11,367 bases of DNA. Origin: Methanoregula sp. GTDB lineage: Archaea > Halobacteriota > Methanomicrobia > Methanomicrobiales > Methanospirillaceae. A model generated the notes under the pieces. That model had not been told where the DNA came from. It saw only the letters and a list, made by a program, of their open reading frames with translations, and did no database searches. Where the stretch lies: NCBI GenBank assembly GCA_026394635.1, contig JAPKXV010000224.1, forward strand, positions 1 through 11,367, written 5' to 3'. Positions 1 to 5,758 of the stretch are shown piece after piece. The stretch's first letter is position 1. Every line of letters starts with the position of its first letter. The translations under genes were made by a program, and so were the position numbers.

Positions 1-2673
1 ATTTATGATCAGTCACCCATTGCCATTGAACTCTATGATGCTGCTGGCACACTGGTGCACGTCAACCCGGCATGTCTGAACCTGTTTGGCGTAGGGGATA
101 TACAGGCTATCCAGAATTTCTCTCTTTTTGCTGACCCGAATATCAACGATGAGCAGAAGGAGAATCTGTATCGGGGAGAGTCTGTACACTACCAGGGACC
201 TTTTGATTTCGAAAAAGTAAAAACCCTGAACCTTTATCCCACCAGCCGGGACGGGATCATCTGGCTGGATGTGCTTATCACCCCGCTCGGGAATCGTGCG
301 GATTCGATCACGGGTTTCCTCGTGCAGATTCAGGATATCACCGACCGCAAACGGGCGGAAGTAGCTCTTGCCAACAGCGAGAGATTCCTTGATAGTATTG
401 TTGAACAGATCCCCGACATGATCTTTGTGAAGGATGCACAGGACCTTCGGTTTGTGCGGTTTAATAAGGCTGGTGAAGATCTGCTCGGATATTCAAGAGC
501 AGAAATGTCGGGGAAAAATGACTATGATCTCTTCCCGAAACATGAGGCGGATTTTTTCACGGGAAATGACAGGGAAGTCCTTCGCAAGAATCAATTAATT
601 GAAATTCATGAGGAGAAGATACAGACCCGTTATAAAGGAGAGAGGATCCTGCACACCAAGAAAATCCCGATCGTTGATGAGAAGGGAGATCCGAAATTTT
701 TATTAGGAATTTCCGAAGATATCACCGAACACAAAGTGGCTGAGGACGCGTTGCGCGAGACAGAGGAGCGCTACAAATCCCTGTTTGACCGTTCGCTCGA
801 TTGTGTGTACATCAATGATTTTGAAGGGAATTTCATCGACGCCAACCCGTCCGCTTTAACCTTACTGGGCTATACCCGTAGCGAGATCACGTCCCTGAAC
901 TTTGCCTCCCTGATCACGCCGGACCAGCTATCCACTGCTCTTAAGACAACCCAGGAGATACGTGCGACCGGGACCCAGAAGGAGTCCACAGAATACCGGG
1001 TGAGACGCAAAGACGGCGGATATGTCGATATCCTGACAACTGCGTCACTCATCTATAAAAACGGGAAACCGTATGCAGTTCAGGGCATCGCCCACGACAT
1101 CACCGAACGCAAACGGGCGGAGGAGGAGCTTAAGGATTCCGGGCGGCGCCTCTCAGAGATTATCAATTTCCTGCCGGATGCGACATTTGCGATTGACAAG
1201 AACGGGAACGTCATATCATGGAACCGTGCAATGGAAGAGATGACCGGAGTCCCTCTTGCACAGATCCTTGGCAAAGGCAACTACGAATATGCAGTTCCGT
1301 TCTATGGCATACGGCGCCCAATCCTTATTGATCTCGTATTTTCTCCCGGCGAGGATATCTCAGGAACTTACTCCTTTGTCGATGTTGACGGGGACGTCCT
1401 GACCGCTGAAACCATCAATGCCTCGCCACAGGGGAAAAATGTTATCCTCTGGGCAAAAGCAGTGCCCCTGTATGACAGAGAGGGCAACGTAACGGGTGCT
1501 ATCGAATCCATCCGGGATATCACCGAGCGAAAGCGGGCGGAGGACGCGTTGCGGGAGAGCGAAGAGCGGTATAGAATTCTCACCGACGCTGCACATGATG
1601 CGATCTTTACGTTGAGTCCGGAGGGCGTGGTAAGGTATGTGAATAGTGGTGGTGCTGCATTGATAGGCATGCCCCCCGAAAAAATGGTCGGGTTTTCCCT
1701 TGGAATGCTGTATCAACCGGAAATTGCACAGGAATTCCGGGAAAATCTTACTAAGGTCATCTCAACAAAGAAACCGGTTCAATATGACGCAAAATTCTGG
1801 CACGAAGACCAGGAGAAGATCACCTGGCTTGATGCCCAGCTTGTTCCCCAGTTAGGTCCTGACGGGTCTGTTGTTCAGGTGATCGGGATATCACGCAGGA
1901 TCACCGACAGAAAACAGGCGGAACTGTTACTGAAACGTTTCAATGAAGAACTTGACTGGCAGGTCCGTTTGCGGACTGCTGAACTCGAACACACCAATAC
2001 ATTGCTTGAGGCTGCAATTATCAAGCGCACACTGGCAGAAGAGAGCGTACGGAAGTCCTTAAACGAGAGAGAGCTATTGCTCCGCGAGATCCACCACCGG
2101 GTCAGGAACAACCTCCAGAATATTTTAAGTCTCATCAGCCTCCAGTCCCGGAATATCAAAGACAAGAAAATGCTCGAAACAATGGGAGAGTTCCAGAACC
2201 GCATCATGGCGATGGCACATGTCCACGAGAGGATGTGCCGTGCCGATGACATCTCCCGGATCGACCTGCCTGAAATCGTCACATTTCTGGGAACGAGCCT
2301 TTTCAAGTCCTATAAGGTCAAACCTCAGCATATCCGGTTCAACGTCGAAATGAACGACCTGCAGATTACCATAGACTCTGCCATCCCCATCAGCCTCATC
2401 ATCAACGAACTTGTTTCAAACTCAATAAAGCACGGGTTTCCCAAAGGGACTCCCGGGGAGATCACCATTGCAGGACGCCGGGAAGCAGACACTATTGTGC
2501 TCTCCATCAGGGACACGGGAATCGGGATACCAAAAGACCTTGACTGGATGAAAAGTAAACAAACGCTTGGGCTCCGGTTGGTGGTGAGCCTGGTGGAACA
2601 GTTGAGCGGTACGATTGAACTCGACCGGACAACGGGAACCGCGTTCAATATCATGGTGAAGGAAAAACAATGA
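1..2673 (+). CDS. Multi-PAS sensor histidine kinase (HisKA_2 type), 5' end outside the window
   Basis: The reading frame is open from base 1, which already encodes PAS sequence (YDQSPIAIELYD), so the GTG at 55 is an internal codon and the gene starts upstream. About five PAS domains follow one another: roughly 1-345, 376-735, 769-1110, 1141-1530 and 1561-1910. Each of these ends in a D-I-T-(D/E)-(R/H)-K-type motif or a close variant. A charged, probably coiled-coil linker (about 1920-2050) leads to a HisKA_2 dimerisation domain with REIHHRVRNN; the candidate phospho-histidines are encoded at 2092-2097. The ATPase domain shows the N box (INELVSNSIKHGF) and G1 box (DTGIGIP), and the gene stops at TGA 2671-2673. 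No membrane segment is seen in the visible part, so cytosolic sensing is likely, although the N-terminus is missing. The protein should autophosphorylate and pass phosphate to a receiver protein. No regulator gene follows directly, so its partner is unknown. It is related in architecture to the kinase at 4784-7723. Confidence 0.95.
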   Translation: MYDQSPIAIELYDAAGTLVHVNPACLNLFGVGDIQAIQNFSLFADPNINDEQKENLYRGESVHYQGPFDFEKVKTLNLYPTSRDGIIWLDVLITPLGNRADSITGFLVQIQDITDRKRAEVALANSERFLDSIVEQIPDMIFVKDAQDLRFVRFNKAGEDLLGYSRAEMSGKNDYDLFPKHEADFFTGNDREVLRKNQLIEIHEEKIQTRYKGERILHTKKIPIVDEKGDPKFLLGISEDITEHKVAEDALRETEERYKSLFDRSLDCVYINDFEGNFIDANPSALTLLGYTRSEITSLNFASLITPDQLSTALKTTQEIRATGTQKESTEYRVRRKDGGYVDILTTASLIYKNGKPYAVQGIAHDITERKRAEEELKDSGRRLSEIINFLPDATFAIDKNGNVISWNRAMEEMTGVPLAQILGKGNYEYAVPFYGIRRPILIDLVFSPGEDISGTYSFVDVDGDVLTAETINASPQGKNVILWAKAVPLYDREGNVTGAIESIRDITERKRAEDALRESEERYRILTDAAHDAIFTLSPEGVVRYVNSGGAALIGMPPEKMVGFSLGMLYQPEIAQEFRENLTKVISTKKPVQYDAKFWHEDQEKITWLDAQLVPQLGPDGSVVQVIGISRRITDRKQAELLLKRFNEELDWQVRLRTAELEHTNTLLEAAIIKRTLAEESVRKSLNERELLLREIHHRVRNNLQNILSLISLQSRNIKDKKMLETMGEFQNRIMAMAHVHERMCRADDISRIDLPEIVTFLGTSLFKSYKVKPQHIRFNVEMNDLQITIDSAIPISLIINELVSNSIKHGFPKGTPGEITIAGRREADTIVLSIRDTGIGIPKDLDWMKSKQTLGLRLVVSLVEQLSGTIELDRTTGTAFNIMVKEKQ

Positions 2674-2734
2674 ACCGGAAATGAGTATTCATCCGAGTGC
2701 TGCCTCATCAAGCGGTATCATGATCACTGATCGG

Positions 2735-2771
2735 TTTTTTTAGAGGAAAGAACAGGGTCTTTTCTTTTTTT
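2735..2771 (+). terminator. T-rich transcription termination region after the first kinase
   Basis: Two T-rich tracts lie 60-100 bases after the kinase stop codon: seven T at 2735-2741 and TCTTTTCTTTTTTT at 2758-2771. The first is preceded by a short GATC-ACT-GATC dyad. The second is preceded by a weak AAAGA/TCTTT pairing around ACAGGG. Archaeal polymerases terminate at oligo-T tracts with little need for a hairpin, so this is a good terminator candidate. It separates the kinase from the promoter-like sequence that begins at 2784. Confidence 0.55.
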
Positions 2772-2783
2772 GAGACATGAAAT

Positions 2784-2810
2784 GGAAATTCCGGGAATGA
2801 CTATGTAATA
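2784..2810 (+). promoter_or_regulatory. Probable promoter with shared 16-base motif, upstream of the 104-residue gene
   Basis: GGAAATTCCGGGAATG (2784-2799) is identical to 11165-11180 in front of gvpA. It contains two overlapping dyads, GGAA-A-TTCC and TTCC-G-GGAA. It is followed directly by a TATA-like TATGTAATA (2802-2810). A start about 25 bases downstream would leave a leader of about 30 bases before the ATG at 2863. The position just upstream of the TATA box is where activator sites lie in haloarchaeal gvp promoters. That function here is inference; no regulator binding can be shown from sequence. Confidence 0.45.
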
Positions 2811-2862
2811 GCACGGGAGACTGGATACTGTCGGTCCAACCAACAGGTGAAAGGGGGGAAAT

Positions 2863-3177
2863 ATGACAGATATGGATGATAAGAAGGTACTAAAGGCACT
2901 TGAACGCGGAACGCTGCATATGCTGGATGGCTTTTATGGAAGCGCCACCGCTCCTGATGATACCGGTGCTGATCCACAAGGAAACAATGATAGCTTTTAT
3001 CAGGAATTTACCAGCACTCCTCTGGTTCAAAAGACGTGCGGTGAACACCGGTATGCATATCCTTCTGACCGGTATGCCGGTGTGTATGGATTCATTGTTG
3101 CAAAGAACTGTGTGAGGAGGAGTTCAATAAAAAATGCACCGGAACCATTCGGAATGGTGAAAAACAGCGGAAATTAA
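2863..3177 (+). CDS. Hypothetical protein, 104 residues
   Basis: I do not recognise this protein. The ATG at 2863 is preceded by a purine-rich AGGGGGG (about 2852-2858) and by GGTGA at 2846-2850, giving a plausible ribosome binding site. It also has a plausible promoter at 2784-2810. The N-terminal 25 residues (KKVLKALERGTLHMLDGFYG) look helical and amphipathic. The rest is polar, rich in Asp, Asn, Ser and Tyr, with two cysteines (CGEHRYAYP and KNCVRR), and no membrane segment is apparent. It stands alone: terminator-like sequence lies before it and about 900 bases without a clear gene lie after it. Its upstream motif matches that of gvpA, so joint regulation with gas vesicle genes is possible. 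Its coding status rests on the ribosome binding site and promoter rather than on homology, and a shorter overlapping frame from 2900 looks like a shadow. Confidence 0.6.
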   Translation: MTDMDDKKVLKALERGTLHMLDGFYGSATAPDDTGADPQGNNDSFYQEFTSTPLVQKTCGEHRYAYPSDRYAGVYGFIVAKNCVRRSSIKNAPEPFGMVKNSGN

Positions 3178-3395
3178 AAGTTCAATCCCCGGTTTTATCG
3201 TAGGTGATCTGCCCCGGGCCCGGGAGAAATACTTAATTTAACATCGGTAAACGGGGATACTACTGAAACGGTTTTTTTACAGATATCGCATCGCGGGGGA
3301 TGTTCGCTCTGGGGGAGAGATGGCGGACACGAGAAAATAATCATCAGACCATTGTCGAGTTTGCCTCATCGGTGGGGGGTGAGCCGGAGCCATTC

Positions 3396-3449
3396 GAAGA
3401 TTTTTTTAAATCTTCTCCCGTTTGCCCTCCTCTCTCGGGAACGGCAAAC
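3396..3449. repeat. Two adjacent inverted repeats (hairpins)
   Basis: GAAGATTT (3396-3403) and AAATCTTC (3408-3415) form a perfect 8-base-pair stem with a TTTT loop. Five bases later GTTTGCC (3420-3426) pairs perfectly with GGCAAAC (3443-3449) across a 16-base loop. Two hairpins this close together suggest a structured transcript or a termination zone. No gene ends immediately upstream, so the role is open. Confidence 0.5.
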
Positions 3450-3547
3450 ATCCCTAGTGCTTCGAGACAACTAAAATTGTAAACTTCTCTTCATTCTGGA
3501 GATGCAACTGAGAATTAATAGAAATAATGTACTTATGGGGATTCCCA

Positions 3548-3581
3548 CCCCTGATGAGGTCGCTCGGCCGCCTCGTCGGGG
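3548..3581. repeat. Strong GC-rich hairpin
   Basis: CCCC (3548-3551), one bulged T, then GATGAGG (3553-3559) pair with CCTCGTC (3571-3577) and GGGG (3578-3581) across an 11-base loop. The result is an 11-base-pair stem with a single G-U wobble on the + strand RNA. It is one of the most stable structures in the intergenic region. No T tract follows, which argues against a simple terminator and leaves a structured RNA or protein-binding site as options. Confidence 0.5.
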
Positions 3582-3608
3582 CCTCGCCGGGCAAGAAAGT
3601 TGAGAGTG

Positions 3609-3740
3609 ATGACTTCAAAAAAAGTATATTTGATTGTCATGCTACCAATTTTAATTGTCTTATTCCACCCGGAGCGTCTTTCCAAATATATCCTATACGA
3701 TTTCTCCAGAGCGGGCTATGTCGTTATCCGGCATAGATAG
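3609..3740 (+). CDS. Possible small membrane peptide, 43 residues
   Basis: The frame runs from ATG 3609 to TAG 3738-3740. It encodes a basic N-terminus (MTSKK), a hydrophobic stretch of about 14 residues (VYLIVMLPILIVLF) and a basic C-terminal half ending in VIRHR, a layout typical of single-pass small membrane proteins. A weak GAGAG lies just upstream; no strong ribosome binding site is seen. The strong hairpin at 3548-3581 would lie in its leader. It might instead be a fragment of a decayed gene or chance. I do not recognise any family. Confidence 0.3.
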   Translation: MTSKKVYLIVMLPILIVLFHPERLSKYILYDFSRAGYVVIRHR

Positions 3741-3772
3741 CTGATGAAAATTCTCAAGGGATTCTCATACCA

Positions 3773-3815
3773 GCCGGAATTCAGTGTTCCCTCAATTCCC
3801 GGCATCATTTATATT
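3773..3815 (+). promoter_or_regulatory. Candidate promoter with upstream inverted repeat
   Basis: GCCGGAATT (3773-3781) and AATTCCCGGC (3794-3803) form an inverted repeat with one unpaired C. Four bases later comes TTTATATT (3808-3815), one of the best TATA-box matches in the window. The right arm, AATTCCCGGCAT, matches 10 of 12 bases of the motif core AATTCCGGGAAT found at 2788-2799 and 11169-11180. The transcript would start near 3840 and could be the leader of the 4098 gene or a separate RNA. Confidence 0.35.
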
Positions 3816-3890
3816 TTTTGAAACTTGGCGTAATGTTTATCAAGTCAAGGTATCTGTTACAGTGTACCAACAAATCCAGACCATCAATCA

Positions 3891-3925
3891 TTATAATACC
3901 ATGAGCGTTGTTCCAAAAATTGGAA
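3891..3925 (+). promoter_or_regulatory. Candidate promoter with dyad near the expected start site
   Basis: TTATAATA (3891-3898) is a TATA-like element. The perfect dyad TTCCAA-AAA-TTGGAA (3911-3925) is centred about 24 bases downstream, where transcription would begin. A palindrome over the start site is a usual archaeal repressor layout. If used for the gene at 4098, the leader would be about 175 bases. Confidence 0.3.
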
Positions 3926-4097
3926 CCGGGATCGCACGCTCCAAAGACAACCATCACGGTAGCTCGCGTTCACGCGGTTGGTATGTTCATCGTTAAGGAT
4001 GGGAGTAAAAGCACATGTAAATGAGATCTTTTCAGGATACGACCTCAAAAAATAGAACCGCATTGCATAACCCGGTCCGGGCAAAAAGGTATCAGAA

Positions 4098-4766
4098 ATG
4101 GTAAAAAAACTGCTCATAATCCCAATCATCCACAGCGAAAAGGAGATGGGTTCCTTAAAGAGCGACATCTCTGAAATGATTGACCGGAAATTCGGAAAGG
4201 AAAAACGGGACCAGCACCGGAAGGATGTCGCACTATTCTGGGAAAACCTCCGCACGATCGTCGATGATATCCTGAACTGTATCGATGCTCCCGCAATAAA
4301 AATTTACCAGGACGGCATTCCCATCGGTGGTGAAATCGGCGTAAAACTCGTCGCGATGGGGGCAAAGGACGGCATCCCCAACCACCAGATTTTACACACC
4401 ATGATAGAAAGGGGAGCTATTCTGGAGAAAACGGAGAACCCCACTCTCTTAAAAGAAGAATATGAGATCGTAAAAGAGATCGTAAACGCAAAAACCGATC
4501 CGGAGCGCGAATCGCTCAGTGAAAAATACAAAAAACGGCTGTATGAACTGACCATCGAACGGGACCGGTATATTGCGGAACGGATCGATGAATCTCTCCG
4601 GGACGGGATGTTCGGGATCCTCTTTATCGGGGCAACCCATGAGGTTGTGCCCCATATCTCCCCTGATATCAAAGTGTTCGTCTGCAATTTTGTCAAAAAA
4701 GATGTACTGGAATGGCTGAAAAGCGGGAAAATATCACCGGTTTCATCACCGGTCTCTGAAGTCTGA
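4098..4766 (+). CDS. Protein of unknown function, 222 residues
   Basis: The ATG at 4098 follows an AAAGGTATC stretch (4086-4094) that resembles an archaeal ribosome binding site. The protein is soluble and charged with no signal peptide. It begins with a beta-like strand and a histidine (KLLIIPIIHSEKEMGSL, residues 4-20). A helical middle follows, with IYQDGIPIGGEIG near residues 69-81. A charged helical stretch spans about 115-165. A hydrophobic strand with Gly-Ala-Thr-His-Glu comes late (GILFIGATHEVVPHISPDI, residues 173-191). The early histidine and late strand-G-x-x-H pattern faintly recalls the TraB/ChaN-like superfamily, but this is a tentative impression only. The gene ends 17 bases before the hybrid kinase start, so the two are probably cotranscribed, which suggests a link to signalling. 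Coding is well supported by length, codon use and position. Confidence 0.85.
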   Translation: MVKKLLIIPIIHSEKEMGSLKSDISEMIDRKFGKEKRDQHRKDVALFWENLRTIVDDILNCIDAPAIKIYQDGIPIGGEIGVKLVAMGAKDGIPNHQILHTMIERGAILEKTENPTLLKEEYEIVKEIVNAKTDPERESLSEKYKKRLYELTIERDRYIAERIDESLRDGMFGILFIGATHEVVPHISPDIKVFVCNFVKKDVLEWLKSGKISPVSSPVSEV

Positions 4767-4783
4767 CGATTCTTGGATTTTCT

Positions 4784-5695
4784 ATGTCATTGTTCCCATG
4801 GATAACCAATCGCGGTCCAAAATGCGAAATTGATCTGGAGGACACAGACAGAGAGAAAAATCCACATGAAACAGGCGAACACATCTCTCTCTCTCCGTAT
4901 GGATCAATCGCCCCGCCCCGCATCTTTACGATTGCAGACGTACCCTTCCTTGATAAACCGAATCCTGTCAATAAGTCAATCCTGATTGTTGAAGATGAAC
5001 AGATTTTTGCCGAGGACTTAAAAGAGATTCTGCTCTCGTTTGGGTACCACGTGACCGGGATTGCATCAACCGGTGAACGCGCAATCGAGCTCGTGGATGA
5101 GGCGTGTCCGGATCTCATTCTCATGGACGTCAATCTCGGACCGGGGATGAACGGCATTGAGGTTGCAGAAAGGCTCCTTTCGCAGGTCTCCATCCCGATC
5201 ATATACGTCACAGCCTACGCAGACTCTGCACTTGTAGAACGCGCAAAGGCAACCTCGCCCTATGGATATATCCTGAAACCATTTGACAGCAAGGAACTCC
5301 ATACCGCGATTGAAATTGCTTTCTTTAAGCATGAAAAGGATGAACAACTCAAAAAAGCGTATGATGAACTTGAAGAGCGGGTTGCCGAACGGACTGCAAG
5401 TCTGAAACGAATCAACGAGGAACTACAGAAGAGCGAAGAACACTACCGCAGCCTGTTCGATGGTGTTCCGGTGGGGATCTGCCGTACCAATCCGGCGGGA
5501 CAGATCCTGAATGCCAACCTTGCGCTCGTACACCTGCTGGGTTACCCGGACCGCGAATCGCTGCAGGCGGTCGATGTCCATGACCTCTACCTGAACCCTG
5601 AGGATCGCAAACAGTGGCAGGCGATAATCAATCGCGACGGGGGGGTGCGCAATTTCGAAGTGCAGTTCCGCACGTATGACGGATCGATTATCTGA
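4784..5695 (+). CDS. N-terminal fragment of a hybrid kinase: receiver plus truncated PAS domain, ended by in-frame TGA
   Basis: This 303-residue frame carries a CheY-like receiver domain at residues about 65-185. The acidic pocket is E70-D71-E72, the phospho-acceptor is D115 (LILMDVNL), and T143 and K165 complete the site. A coiled coil follows (about 185-220), then the first part of a PAS domain (219-303). It stops in mid-PAS at TGA 5693-5695. The same frame continues with VRDTGEAVRDERGR and on into the kinase part, so this is the front of one 979-codon gene. The first 64 residues before the receiver resemble no domain and the ATG at 4784 has only a weak ribosome binding site. No other in-frame ATG or GTG lies before the receiver. 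If the stop is real, this fragment would act at most as a free receiver, without kinase activity. Confidence 0.75.
   Translation: MSLFPWITNRGPKCEIDLEDTDREKNPHETGEHISLSPYGSIAPPRIFTIADVPFLDKPNPVNKSILIVEDEQIFAEDLKEILLSFGYHVTGIASTGERAIELVDEACPDLILMDVNLGPGMNGIEVAERLLSQVSIPIIYVTAYADSALVERAKATSPYGYILKPFDSKELHTAIEIAFFKHEKDEQLKKAYDELEERVAERTASLKRINEELQKSEEHYRSLFDGVPVGICRTNPAGQILNANLALVHLLGYPDRESLQAVDVHDLYLNPEDRKQWQAIINRDGGVRNFEVQFRTYDGSII
5693..5695 (+). other. In-frame TGA stop interrupting the hybrid kinase gene
   Basis: The codon follows DGSII and precedes VRDTGEAVRDERG. In PAS domains of this kind the pattern D-G-S-(I/V)-(I/R)-W-V-R-D is common, so the expected codon is TGG (Trp), one G-to-A change from TGA. 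Both sides stay in the same frame and look intact. This could be a recent nonsense mutation, a sequencing error or readthrough. UGA is a normal stop in most methanogens, and selenocysteine at this PAS position is not expected. Confidence 0.85.
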
Positions 5696-5758
5696 GTACG
5701 GGATACGGGAGAAGCTGTCCGCGATGAGCGCGGCCGGGTCGTATATTATAACGCGAAC

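Larger units (their letters stand above)
3178..4097. other. Long intergenic region rich in inverted repeats, no clear large gene
   Basis: About 920 bases separate the 104-residue gene from the 222-residue gene. Open frames here (from 3300, 3527 and 3784 on +, and 3884-4255 on -) lack ribosome binding sites and protein-like composition. The region holds a 12-base palindrome CCCGGGCCCGGG (3213-3224) followed by AT-rich ACTTAATTTA (3231-3240). It also has hairpins at 3396-3415, 3420-3449, 3548-3581 and 3773-3803, a strong TATA-like TTTATATT (3808-3815), a second TTATAATA (3891-3898), and a dyad at 3911-3925. It could hold one or more small RNAs, a long regulated leader of the 4098 gene, or decayed gene remnants. 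Sequence alone does not decide between these. Confidence 0.6.

Noticed and set aside
55..57. GTG as the start of the first kinase
   Set aside because: The frame is open to base 1 and the upstream codons encode the beginning of the same PAS domain, so the gene starts outside the window.
3300..3482. 60-residue open frame on +
   Set aside because: It has no credible ribosome binding site, its composition is not protein-like, and it runs through two inverted repeats.
3550..3581. Hammerhead ribozyme, suggested by CTGATGAG at 3551-3558
   Set aside because: The required GAAA after stem II and the cleavage-site stem are absent; the bases are explained by the simple hairpin.
3527..3736. 69-residue open frame on +
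   Set aside because: It has no ribosome binding site and overlaps the hairpin and the more protein-like 43-residue frame.
3784..3996. 70-residue open frame on +
   Set aside because: It contains both candidate TATA elements and the dyad, has no ribosome binding site and has irregular composition.
3884..4255. 123-residue open frame on -
   Set aside because: Its first half is the antisense shadow of the 222-residue gene and the rest has no coding character.
5693..5695. TGA read as selenocysteine
   Set aside because: Neighbouring sequence is an ordinary PAS domain where Trp is expected, no catalytic role fits, and no convincing SECIS element is seen.
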